The notes: generated from the sequence alone by a model not told the origin. DNA of 64,000 bases from Pseudomonas sp. ATCC PTA-122608 (GCF_001952855.1 NZ_LPNO01000055.1:83645-147644); one strand, 5' to 3'; numbered from the stretch's first letter, positions 26,979-34,934 are shown. Made by a program: numbers and translations.

Positions 26979-27043
26979 TGAAAATTTCAAGCATCGTCGC
27001 CCTATCAAGAAATACTAACTTTTTAGAAAAAAAAATATGCTAA
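26978..27043 (+). CDS. Possible 21-codon second leader ORF
   Basis: It starts in the TAATG that ends the first leader frame and terminates at 27043, overlapping the methyltransferase ATG (27037) by 7 bp. The product would be MKISSIVALSRNTNFLEKK followed by IC. Together the frames form a chain that could couple translation into the methyltransferase. Confidence 0.3.
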   Translation: MKISSIVALSRNTNFLEKKIC

Positions 27044-28260
27044 CCAAGGATGCCACAGACAAATCATATGTTAAGCCAAGTTTTATCAGCCTATTCTCAG
27101 GATGCGGCGGCCTTGATTTAGGCTTTATAAAAGCGGGGTTTGTACCAAAAGCCGCATATGACATTTGGCCGTTAGCAGTAGAAAATTACGAAAAAAATCT
27201 AGGCCAGCATATTAAAGTCTTAGATTTATCTCACGCAAAAATTCCTTACACCGAGCAATGTGACATCGTCGTAGCAGGCTCTCCGTGCCAAGGCTTTTCC
27301 ACTGTCGGAAAAAGGCAAGTCGATGATCCTCGTAACAATCTTCTTCATGCGGCAGTAAAAATCGCAATCGATGCAAACCCAAAAGTAATGGTCTTTGAAA
27401 ACGTACCCGGAATATTGCAGGGAGCTCACAAAGGACATTGGGACCAAGCATGCGAAACAATTGCCGCAGCGGGATATGATTTTTCTGGAATGACAATTGA
27501 TTCCAGAGACATTGGTATACCGCAAACAAGGAAAAGAGTAATTTTAGTCGCTTGGAAAAAAAATATAAACTTGATACCAGAAATCAAGAAGAGACAGCCT
27601 CCAACTTTAAGGGATGTTATAAAAGGCGCTTCGAAATTATCTAATCATGCTCCCAAGAAGCTCACGGTGGATTCAGCCGACTATAAAATTGCTTCCCATA
27701 TTAAAGCTGGTCAAAAGCTATGTAATGTTAGGGGCGCTGAAACCTCCGTCCATACATGGGAAATACCTGAAGTTTTTGGCGACACGTCAGATGAAGAGAG
27801 ACAAGTACTTAATTCGATAATGAAATTGCGCAGGCGCAAAAGAATAAGAAACTATGGCGATGCTGATCCTGTGTCATTAGAAAGTATTCAGGCCGAAGTT
27901 GGGCGAAAAGTTCTAAGAAATATAAACTCACTTATCAAAAAAAACTATATAAAAACTGTCGAATCAAAGGTAGATTTAAGACACACTTTTAATGGAAAGT
28001 ATAGAAGAGCCCTTCCCGAAGGAGCCTCGTTCACCGTTGACTCTAGATTTGGTGATCCGCAATGTTTTCTTCACCCCACAAAACAGCGAGGATTTAGCGT
28101 TAGAGAGGCAGCTCGTATTCAAGGATTTCCAGATGATTATGTGTTCCATGGGTCACTAGAGGACCAATTTCGCCTCGTAGCGAATGCAGTACCACCTTTG
28201 ATGGGGTTCGCGATTGGTGAAATGATCAAAGCTGCTTTTGTAGGTAAAAATCATGAGTAA
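27037..28260 (+). CDS. DNA (cytosine-5) methyltransferase
   Basis: The protein is 407 residues with all main C5-MTase motifs in order: I FSGCGGLDLGF (20-30), IV GSPCQGFS with catalytic Cys84, VI ENV (121-123), VIII QTRKR (163-167), IX REAARIQGFPD (356-366) and X NAVPPLMG (393-400). Between VIII and IX the target recognition region (about 200-340) contains a helical, basic, winged-helix-like part (MKLRRRKRIRNYG). Its AT-rich codon use is unlike its neighbours and signals transfer. The stop overlaps the next gene by 8 bp. No restriction endonuclease is recognisable nearby; the partner genes suggest a non-classical modification-linked defence role. The sequence specificity cannot be read. Confidence 0.95.
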   Translation: MLTKDATDKSYVKPSFISLFSGCGGLDLGFIKAGFVPKAAYDIWPLAVENYEKNLGQHIKVLDLSHAKIPYTEQCDIVVAGSPCQGFSTVGKRQVDDPRNNLLHAAVKIAIDANPKVMVFENVPGILQGAHKGHWDQACETIAAAGYDFSGMTIDSRDIGIPQTRKRVILVAWKKNINLIPEIKKRQPPTLRDVIKGASKLSNHAPKKLTVDSADYKIASHIKAGQKLCNVRGAETSVHTWEIPEVFGDTSDEERQVLNSIMKLRRRKRIRNYGDADPVSLESIQAEVGRKVLRNINSLIKKNYIKTVESKVDLRHTFNGKYRRALPEGASFTVDSRFGDPQCFLHPTKQRGFSVREAARIQGFPDDYVFHGSLEDQFRLVANAVPPLMGFAIGEMIKAAFVGKNHE

Positions 28261-29260
28261 CAAGCTTCGAACAATCGAAAGAATGGAGTTAGAGCTCCAC
28301 ATTACCGACGAAAAGCGTTCAATACGAGCGAGCAAACTCAGAAGCCTTTATGAGACATTAGCCGTTCAGCTTTTCCAACAGTTCGAGCCCACCAAAAAAA
28401 CATCTCAACGTGTTAGCAGAGATTTTATGGTGCGTTTGAATAATTGGCTAGAGCACTTTGAGGACCAAGAAGACCAATGGATCGCCTTCCGGAGCATCGA
28501 GTATCTTTTTTTTGCAGGCCAGCAAGAATTTGAAGAACTCTATCGTTGCGCTTTCGATAACATCATAAAACCATGGCTTATAGATATAGCGAAAATAGAT
28601 ATTTTCTCGAATGATGCTGGAGAGAAATTAGATGTTGAGCTTGAAGCTATCTGGCCGTGCCCAGTGACAGATAGCTTACGAATAAACGGCTTCCTTCATT
28701 TAACAGGACTTTCTGGAAAAAGCTTAAGGCCCGATTGGCTAAGTATGCGGCAATTTTCTTGTCCGGCAAAGGTTAAACTATACCAGATAAAAGAGGGCAT
28801 AAAATATCTGGTATTAATTGAAGACTTCGTGGGATCAGGCGGCCAAATCACTAGAGCTTTGAAGTTTGCAGCTGCAGAATTCGATGGTCCTATCCTTTTG
28901 ATCCCGCTACTTGTTTGCGCCCCGGGCGACAGAAAAATAAAAGCCGTGATACACGAGCTCGGAAGAAACGATATCTACTATAAACCCGTCACTGTTCTTA
29001 GCGATGAATGTCTAGTCACCGAAACGCCAAATTTAGGTGAACCAAAACTTTTTTCGCAATTGAGGACAATAATGAAAACCGGTTACGATAGTATGAACTT
29101 CAAGCTATCTGGCGAGGAATACGGCTGGAATAAAACTGGGAGTTTGGTGGTGATGTATAGCAACTGCCCGAACAATACGCCGCCAATATTTCATCATAGG
29201 TCAAGTACTTGGGCTCCTCTATTTCCTCGTTCTGAGCGAGAGCTTAAGGTGATGCTATGA
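28253..29260 (+). CDS. Phosphoribosyltransferase-like conflict-system protein (PRTase-CE type)
   Basis: The protein is 335 residues. A type I PRTase-like signature, VLIEDFVGSGGQ (187-198), stands where the PRPP loop (hydrophobic strand, two acidic residues, Gly-rich turn) is expected, and the C-terminal NCPNNTPPIFHH (304-315) is a family hallmark as I recall it. The N-terminal 120 residues are helical with an RSIEYLFFAGQQEFEEL segment. Such PRTase-like proteins were predicted from comparative genomics as parts of prokaryotic conflict systems together with ORC/CDC6-type ATPases. The start overlaps the methyltransferase stop (8 bp), and the stop overlaps the ATPase start (4 bp). Whether it transfers phosphoribose or only binds a nucleotide signal is unknown. 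Confidence 0.72.
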   Translation: MSNKLRTIERMELELHITDEKRSIRASKLRSLYETLAVQLFQQFEPTKKTSQRVSRDFMVRLNNWLEHFEDQEDQWIAFRSIEYLFFAGQQEFEELYRCAFDNIIKPWLIDIAKIDIFSNDAGEKLDVELEAIWPCPVTDSLRINGFLHLTGLSGKSLRPDWLSMRQFSCPAKVKLYQIKEGIKYLVLIEDFVGSGGQITRALKFAAAEFDGPILLIPLLVCAPGDRKIKAVIHELGRNDIYYKPVTVLSDECLVTETPNLGEPKLFSQLRTIMKTGYDSMNFKLSGEEYGWNKTGSLVVMYSNCPNNTPPIFHHRSSTWAPLFPRSERELKVML

Positions 29261-31266
29261 ACAGATTCGATAATCCTTTCCACGATCTGTGGGTTACTGA
29301 AATACTTGCACCTACGGATTTCGTGAAGATGTTTAGCCCCTACGTAGTAACGCATTCTGAAGAGCTTTTCGGCACTGGCAATGTTGTTGTAAAGGGGCGT
29401 CAGGGTAGTGGAAAAAGTATGCTTCTAGGCCTGCTAAGCACTAGTACGCGAATTGCATATGCACGCGCTGGTGAGCCGTACCCGGCCCCCCAAAAATATA
29501 ATAATTTTATAGCTGCAGGAATACACCTAATTAGAGACAACGCAAGAATTGTTGCATCCCGTCTTTCCGAAATCCCAATGGAAAGACGAAGAGATTGGGC
29601 GGCGACTACATTTGCAGATTATATAAATTATTTACTAGTAGAGGATTTACTGGCAAATATAATACAACTATCTAACGAACAAGCAAAAGACGACGTTCTA
29701 AAATCAGAATTTCCCGTCACTTGGGACGACGAAAGCCAAAATAAGCTAGTCCAACTGTTAAAGTCATCAGATGCATGGTTCGGGTATTTGGAAGATTGCT
29801 TAACCGTCAAGGACATAAGCCTAAAGGTTTCTAACCGACTGAAAGAATATCGCCGCTACTTTAACTTTAATATCCATAAATTGAGCGACTCTATAGAAAC
29901 CACAAAAACGAGAGTTGGTGAGCCCGCTGCTGTTTTAGCTGATGGCCTTCGTGCATCAGGCGTGATTCCAAAAAAGTCGCTTGTCTTTTTAAGAATAGAC
30001 CAGCATGAGGAATTATATGAGCTCGAAAAATCATCTGGATATTCTAATGTCTTCCGACAAGTAATTAACCAGGCTTTAGCGATGCGGGATGGCCGAGTTG
30101 CTTATCGTGTAGGTACTAGGCACTACGCGTGGAGTGAAGATATTGCCGTATGGGGAAGTGGAGCGCACCTTGAAATTATGCGCGACTACTCAATTATAGA
30201 CATTGACGAGATGTTTAGACGTAAAGAACAAAACTCTCAAATTGCTGACTTTGGAAATTTTGCTGAGGATGTCTTTAGACGTAGATTGAGCACATATGGC
30301 TTTGAGCTTGACGTGAAAGAAAAAAGTGTCCTCACTAAAGTATTTGGCTCTACTCTCTCACCCTCCGAGAGAGCAAAAAAATACGTGAAGAAAAAATCAT
30401 CTACTCTACAAATCCCTGAAAGTTGGTCCACCGAATGGAAAGTTACTCTTGAGAAACTCTGGGAGACGGATCCTTTAGAGGCAAAGCTTGGTGAAATATG
30501 GCTTCGTCAAAGAAAACAGCAAAACGAAAAGACATATCAGGCAACAGAAATTGCCACTATTATGGGTTGGGGTCGACGAACATACTGGAAGAAAGAACGT
30601 AATGAAGCTGCATTAGTTCAAATTGCAGGCGACGCTAAAGAAATGCTTATTTGGAGCGGACAACGTCATATAGTTGACCTATCCGGTTACAACATTCTTG
30701 CCTTCATGACTATATGCCGAGCAATTTGGGCGGCTTGGTTAAGAAGTACACCGGATGATGAACTAGAGAAAACCTATCTCCCTAAAATTGAAATGGACAA
30801 ACAAACTATAGGAATAAACGAAGCCAGTAGAATCTGGTCCGAAAAGCTAAAAGAGGGAACTGATGGAGACCGCAGACTAAAGTTTATAAACGCAATAGGG
30901 TCTTGGTTTTCTAATAAAATCCGTAGTGATAAGTCCCTCTCCAACCCAGGACATAACGGTATATCTCTCTACATATCTGAATTTGAGAAAAAGAACGAGA
31001 TCACAGATTTGATTCGTAGCTGCAGAGATCACGGAGATCTTATTGAGTCTGACCACACAACAAAGCTTTCAGATGGACTTCCTAGAATAAAGTGGTATTT
31101 AAACCCACTACTGAGCCCGCACTTCAGAATTCCGCACATCAGAACTAAAGAACCCATTTACACTTCGACTCGAGAGCTAGAGCATATTTATCTTGAAAAT
31201 ATCTACCCTTCTTTGAAAAAATATCAAGATGATAATAATCCATTACAAACGGAATTGAAGTTTTAG
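29257..31266 (+). CDS. ORC/CDC6-like P-loop ATPase of a putative defence system
   Basis: The protein is 669 residues. Walker A is GRQGSGKS (47-54), and a Walker-B-like strand, LVFLRIDQHEEL (242-253), has an Asp-Gln-His-Glu run comparable to sensor-type STAND/ORC ATPases. RVAYRVGTRHY follows about 35 residues later at the sensor-1 position. The remaining 350 residues are helical and contain ATEIATIMGWGRRTYWKKER, which looks like a helix-turn-helix. No membrane span is seen. The gene is coupled to the PRTase-like gene by ATGA and has the same AT-rich codon use. It is probably the switch or DNA/invader-sensing motor of the system. Confidence 0.75.
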   Translation: MNRFDNPFHDLWVTEILAPTDFVKMFSPYVVTHSEELFGTGNVVVKGRQGSGKSMLLGLLSTSTRIAYARAGEPYPAPQKYNNFIAAGIHLIRDNARIVASRLSEIPMERRRDWAATTFADYINYLLVEDLLANIIQLSNEQAKDDVLKSEFPVTWDDESQNKLVQLLKSSDAWFGYLEDCLTVKDISLKVSNRLKEYRRYFNFNIHKLSDSIETTKTRVGEPAAVLADGLRASGVIPKKSLVFLRIDQHEELYELEKSSGYSNVFRQVINQALAMRDGRVAYRVGTRHYAWSEDIAVWGSGAHLEIMRDYSIIDIDEMFRRKEQNSQIADFGNFAEDVFRRRLSTYGFELDVKEKSVLTKVFGSTLSPSERAKKYVKKKSSTLQIPESWSTEWKVTLEKLWETDPLEAKLGEIWLRQRKQQNEKTYQATEIATIMGWGRRTYWKKERNEAALVQIAGDAKEMLIWSGQRHIVDLSGYNILAFMTICRAIWAAWLRSTPDDELEKTYLPKIEMDKQTIGINEASRIWSEKLKEGTDGDRRLKFINAIGSWFSNKIRSDKSLSNPGHNGISLYISEFEKKNEITDLIRSCRDHGDLIESDHTTKLSDGLPRIKWYLNPLLSPHFRIPHIRTKEPIYTSTRELEHIYLENIYPSLKKYQDDNNPLQTELKF

Positions 31267-31275
31267 GAGGTAGCA

Positions 31276-32265
31276 ATGGCTCAGATACATCCTTGGGGCA
31301 AAATAGAGTGGCTAACGGCTAAATTTGGTCATAGAAATTGGACGGGAGTAGTCTGCTCTTCATTCGAGCCAAGATGTTTAGCAGTGCCTGAATGGTTATC
31401 TAAAAATAGTAATAACAACCATTTCTGCTTGAAAATCAATGACCCAAGCAGTCGATTCACTAGCAAAATCGTCTCCGCTACGGATGACCACGAAAAGATA
31501 ATTAAGAGTCTATTAGGGCCAAAATTAGAAGTAACGACTGCGATGTTACTATCGGAGCCCGGTGCTTGGTATAACTTTTCACAACTATCTTCTTCAACTC
31601 AAGATATGTCACTTATGCTTGACATCAGCGGCATGCCGAAAAGAGTTTTCCTTTTTTTGGTAAAGCAATACTTAGACTCAGATAATATCAGAGACCTTGT
31701 AGTCTGCTACACGAAGCCTGAAGGCTACAAAGAGGGCCAACTCACAGAAGATGCACTCCCGCCTTCGCCGCTGCCCGGATTCTCTCGTATATCTAACTAC
31801 ATTGGAGACCCAACTACGATTGTCAGTGTTGGATATATGGCTTTCAACCTCGGAGATTTGCTGGAGCAACAAAGAGGTAGAACCGCAAAATTCTTGTTCC
31901 CGTTCCCTCCAGGATCACCTGGATTTCGAAGGAGCTGGAGGCTACTTCATGACTTGTCTCAAGGAATGGACCTTCAGACGGAAATTAAGCGAATAAATTC
32001 TATGGATATGTTTTCGGCGCTTGACTGGCTAAAGGACATTAAGCAAGAGACTAACGGAAATATTGACATGATACCTATAGGACCGAAGCCACATGCTCTG
32101 GCCATGGGGCTTGCGTTTCCATCTATGGGCGATTCAGCAGAGATTTCTTACTCACAACCACGCCTGTATCATCCGGACTATTCCTATGGAATACTTAAGG
32201 ACGAATTTGGGAACTCTGATGTCACGGCGTATTGCTTACGTAGGAATTTTGTTAATTTCGTGTAG
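31276..32265 (+). CDS. Unrecognised fourth protein of the AT-rich operon
   Basis: The protein is 329 residues and I do not recognise it. It has a very strong ribosome site (AGGAGGT, 5-6 bp before ATG) in the 9-bp gap after the ATPase, so it may be made in excess of the others. Alternating strands and helices with LMLDISGMPKRVF (113-125), VVCYTKPEGY (142-151) and IDMIPIGPKPHALAMG (253-268), followed by YHPDYSYGI (288-296), suggest two Rossmann-like halves that could bind a nucleotide or sugar. There is no signal peptide or membrane span. By position it is the likely effector or a second signal sensor; both are inference. Confidence 0.6.
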   Translation: MAQIHPWGKIEWLTAKFGHRNWTGVVCSSFEPRCLAVPEWLSKNSNNNHFCLKINDPSSRFTSKIVSATDDHEKIIKSLLGPKLEVTTAMLLSEPGAWYNFSQLSSSTQDMSLMLDISGMPKRVFLFLVKQYLDSDNIRDLVVCYTKPEGYKEGQLTEDALPPSPLPGFSRISNYIGDPTTIVSVGYMAFNLGDLLEQQRGRTAKFLFPFPPGSPGFRRSWRLLHDLSQGMDLQTEIKRINSMDMFSALDWLKDIKQETNGNIDMIPIGPKPHALAMGLAFPSMGDSAEISYSQPRLYHPDYSYGILKDEFGNSDVTAYCLRRNFVNFV

Positions 32266-32589
32266 ATAGTCTTAAAATCGGCCTAACGTTAAATAGTAAC
32301 CACGACGAAGTGCTTACAATGCTTAGTGCAACAATCCTATTTATGCCCTTGAAATTAACACTAATTAAATTCATCGCCCGATAAACGTCTACGATTACAT
32401 CGTCATAATCCTTTAGAAGCCAACTTATTTAAACCTTAGCCTATCTCCACACTATATTCCTCTACAAATACAACATAAAACAGTTTGCAAATCTACTTAT
32501 TATCCAATATGGAGGTACTCTAGGTACACGAACTTTCCTAGTTGCAAGGTCGATCGCTTCACGTTAGGCTCCTGCGTCGCTGCAAATTT
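32266..32589. other. AT-rich gene-free right flank of the island
   Basis: About 320 bp with AT-rich composition continue the island after the last stop. No ORF, terminator or repeat of the tRNA-Thr end was found. Composition returns to normal at about 32540. I see no attachment site. Confidence 0.45.
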
Positions 32590-32805
32590 AGCGACCGGGC
32601 GTGAGAACCCGAGTAAATCAAGGCGCAAATCGCCCAAGAACCCTATCGCGATGTTTTTTCGTCCGCGGTATCGTTTTATGGCGGCTGTGCGTGGGAGACC
32701 TTCGGGTCTACCGGTTGCCTTGATTGCCGGTTTCTCACCCTGCGCACAGCTGCCACCCAAACCTGTGAGAAGGTCCGTGGCAGCTCCTCAAATCATGGAG
32801 CTATC
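32590..32805 (+). ncRNA. Candidate structured RNA leader with alternative helices
   Basis: Several complementary segments lie within 215 bp: GGGCGTGAGAACC (32597) with GGTTTCTCACCC (32729), AATCAAGGC (32616) with GCCTTGATT (32717), and an AGACC-TTCG-GGTCT tetraloop hairpin (32696-32709). A competing pairing joins TGGCGGCTGTGCG (32679) to CGCACAGCTGCCA (32743), another joins TTCTCAC (32732) to GTGAGAA (32765), and AGCTCC/GGAGCT (32782-32802) closes the end. The first two nest; the others cross or exclude them. It lies just upstream of a DUF6124 gene and I recall near-identical sequence at other loci in this genus. The function is unknown. Confidence 0.5.
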
Positions 32806-32886
32806 ACCTATGTGCCGCTATTCCGCCTTTCAATACGCTTTATTTGCCCATCCTCAGCTCATTATCTCCTCAATCGGAGGTGCTGT

Positions 32887-33162
32887 ATGAGCACGCCGCA
32901 ACATCTAACTACCCTCGGCGTTACCCCTTTTTCATTTCATTCCGACCAGCCTTTGTTCCGCGTTAACAGCGGGGTTTCCCTGCGGGAAGCGCTGTCTCAC
33001 GTTTCCGATTTGCTGCATGTGGCCAAGCTGCTGGCAGAAGACGCGGCGATAATTCGGGATACGGATCGCTACGCCTGGGCTTCGCACTATCTGCAAGAGA
33101 TGAGCAAGGCAGTCATTGATGATGTGGTGAAGGTGTTGGAGTCGCCGGGCAATAATCTATAG
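32887..33162 (+). CDS. DUF6124 (DUF3077-like) family small protein
   Basis: This 91-residue cytosolic protein has FRVNSGVSLREALSHVSDLL, followed by a helical AKLLAEDAAIIRD segment, the pattern of the small DUF3077/DUF6124 proteins found in multiple copies in Pseudomonas. I chose the ATG at 32887 (MSTPQHL) behind GGAGG at 32876-32880. An upstream in-frame extension from 32812 is not typical. Function is unknown. A structured leader lies in front of it, and a single REP half behind it. Confidence 0.85.
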   Translation: MSTPQHLTTLGVTPFSFHSDQPLFRVNSGVSLREALSHVSDLLHVAKLLAEDAAIIRDTDRYAWASHYLQEMSKAVIDDVVKVLESPGNNL

Positions 33163-33194
33163 GTGTGTCAGGTTGTGGATGTGTTGGCTGGGCC

Positions 33195-33227
33195 ATCGCC
33201 ATCGCGGGCAAGCCCGGCTCCCACATT
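33195..33227. repeat. Single REP half
   Basis: CATCGCGGGCAAGCCCGGCT followed by CCCACA is one arm of the REP family without a partner in the neighbourhood. Confidence 0.7.
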
Positions 33228-33280
33228 TGATCTTTGTTGTTTGTTTTAGAGTGCTTGGCTCTAACCCGCCACCCAAAAAA

Positions 33281-33309
33281 ACGCCCCGAACCATCACAGT
33301 CCGGGGCGT
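33281..33309 (-). terminator. Intrinsic terminator of the SDR operon
   Basis: ACGCCCCG(GA) pairs with (TT)CGGGGCGT around a 10-nt loop. Read on the minus strand it ends in TTTTTTT, 20 bp after the SDR stop. Confidence 0.85.
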
Positions 33310-33329
33310 TTTTCGTTCAACCGCGTCGC

Positions 33330-34040
33330 TTAGTGCCCAGCACTCTGCCCACCGTCCACATGCAGAATTTCCCCCGTCACAAACCCAGCCGACTCCAAAT
33401 ACACAATCGCCTGCGCAATATCCCGCGCCTCTCCCATATGCCCAACCGGATGCAGGCTACCCAGCGCCGCATGCGTCTCTTCGCCATGCATCGGCGTTTT
33501 GATAATCCCGGGGCTCACCGCATTCACTCGAATCCCGCGCTTGGCGTATTCAATCGCCAGCGATTTGGTCGCCGAGTTCAGCCCGCCTTTGGTCAGCGAC
33601 GCCAGCACCGATGGCACGCCATCAATCGCGTGGTCCACCAGGCTGGTGGTGATGTTGACGATGTGCCCGGCGCCCTGTTTCAGCATCTCGGTAATCGCCA
33701 GTTGGGTGATGTAGAAGAACCCGTTGAGGTTCACGGCCAGCACGTTCACGTAGTCTTCGTGGGTGTAGCTGGTGAAGGGTTTGGCGACGAAGATGCCGGC
33801 GTTGTTGATCAGGCTGTCGATGCGGCCAAAACGCGCCACGCCTTCGCGGATCACGCGCTCGGCGGTGGCCGGGTCGGCGATGTCGCCCGCCACGGTGAGG
33901 ATGTCCGGATCCGTCGACGGTTTGATCGACCGGGAGGTGGCAACCACGCGGTAATCCAGCTCGCGGTAAGCCTTGACCGCAGCCGCGCCGAGGCCTTGGG
34001 ATGCGCCGGTAATCACAACGACTTTTTTCGAATTGCTCAT
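33330..34040 (-). CDS. SDR-family oxidoreductase with substituted active-site Tyr
   Basis: This 236-residue Rossmann-fold protein has TGASQGLG (11-18) and NNAG (79-82), the NAD(P)-binding motifs of classical short-chain dehydrogenases. The Lys of the YxxxK pair is Lys151, but the Tyr position (147) is Ala in VLASLTKGGL. The VDGGQSAGH C-terminus is standard. The start MSNSKK at 34040 is the one that places the glycine motif properly. It lies last in a three-gene operon behind a FrnE-like DsbA protein and a tautomerase. The substrate is unknown. Confidence 0.88.
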   Translation of the reverse strand: MSNSKKVVVITGASQGLGAAAVKAYRELDYRVVATSRSIKPSTDPDILTVAGDIADPATAERVIREGVARFGRIDSLINNAGIFVAKPFTSYTHEDYVNVLAVNLNGFFYITQLAITEMLKQGAGHIVNITTSLVDHAIDGVPSVLASLTKGGLNSATKSLAIEYAKRGIRVNAVSPGIIKTPMHGEETHAALGSLHPVGHMGEARDIAQAIVYLESAGFVTGEILHVDGGQSAGH

Positions 34041-34071
34041 GATGAAACCTCTATATAGAAAAGGGGACGGT

Positions 34072-34722
34072 TCAAGCAGCCGCGGCGGACATTTCCCGCA
34101 GCATCTGTTCGTAGTAACTGACGGATTGCGATCCGGAGACCAACTGGCGGCCGTTGAGGACCATGGCCGGTACGGAGTTGATGCCGTGCTCGCGGTAGAA
34201 CGCTTCAAGCTCGCGCACTTCATTGCCGTAGGCGGCAGAGCCCAGCACCCGTCGTGCGCCTTCGATTTCCAGCCCGGCTTCGGCGGCTAAACGAGCCAGG
34301 GTTTCGTGGTCGCTGACGTTTTGGCCATCGGTGAAATACCCACGCAGCAACGCCTTTTTCAGCTCGATCTGCCGCCCTTGCTGCAACGCCCAAAACAGCA
34401 ACCGATGAGCGTCGAAGGTGTTGTAGAAGTGGCTGCGTTTTTCCAGGTCGAAGGTGAAGCCGATGGCCGCGCCCCGCTCCATCAGCATTCTTTTCCCGCT
34501 GGCGACTTCTTCAGCGCTGCGCCCGTATTTGCGCATCATGTGGGCGACGGCGTTTTCACCTTCGGCCGGCATGCCGGGGTTGAGTTCGAAGGGTTTGAAG
34601 GTCAGTTCAACCTTCACTTCGCCCGCCAGGTTGTCGATGGCTTGTTCCAGGGCAGTGGCGCCCAGGGCGCACCATGGGCAGACCACGTCGGAGATGAAGT
34701 CGATGGTGACGGGCGTGCTCAT
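34072..34722 (-). CDS. DsbA-family oxidoreductase, FrnE-like
   Basis: This 216-residue cytoplasmic thioredoxin-fold protein has active site CPWC (residues 15-18, in DVVCPWCALG) and the cis-Pro segment INSVPAMVLNG near 180-190. FrnE-type proteins are disulfide or GST-kappa-like oxidoreductases linked to polyketide and stress metabolism. There is no signal peptide. Its ATG overlaps the stop of the tautomerase gene by 4 bp, and the SDR gene follows 31 bp later. The three may act on the same small electrophilic compound, which is inference. Confidence 0.9.
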   Translation of the reverse strand: MSTPVTIDFISDVVCPWCALGATALEQAIDNLAGEVKVELTFKPFELNPGMPAEGENAVAHMMRKYGRSAEEVASGKRMLMERGAAIGFTFDLEKRSHFYNTFDAHRLLFWALQQGRQIELKKALLRGYFTDGQNVSDHETLARLAAEAGLEIEGARRVLGSAAYGNEVRELEAFYREHGINSVPAMVLNGRQLVSGSQSVSYYEQMLREMSAAAA

Positions 34723-34934
34723 GACGGATTTTCCGCGAGCTGCTTGCGGTACTGGGTGGTGGTGATGCCGGCGTAGCCCCAGTTATCGGTGTCGACTTCT
34801 TCGATGACGATGTGGGTCAGGTCGGGGCGTTTGTTAAGGACGCGCTCGAGGGTTTCGGTGATTTCGGCAATGACCTGGGCTTTCTGCTCCGAGGTGACGC
34901 CGTCGCGGGTGATACGTACGCTGACAAATGGCAT
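34719..34934 (-). CDS. 4-oxalocrotonate tautomerase family protein
   Basis: This 71-residue protein of the 4-OT family has Pro2 (the catalytic N-terminal Pro after Met removal) followed by FVSVRITRDGVTSEQK. The C-terminal half includes THIVIEEVDTDNWGYAG, the common active-site strand. It is first in the operon with FrnE-like and SDR genes. The substrate is unknown. Confidence 0.92.
   Translation of the reverse strand: MPFVSVRITRDGVTSEQKAQVIAEITETLERVLNKRPDLTHIVIEEVDTDNWGYAGITTTQYRKQLAENPS

Noticed and set aside
27037..32265. Reading the AT-rich operon as a classical type II restriction-modification system
   Set aside because: None of the three partner proteins shows a PD-(D/E)xK, HNH or GIY-YIG motif I can recognise, and the ATPase plus PRTase pair does not fit.
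32500..32890. Short frames on both strands over the structured element
   Set aside because: They coincide with paired RNA segments and look repetitive rather than protein-like.
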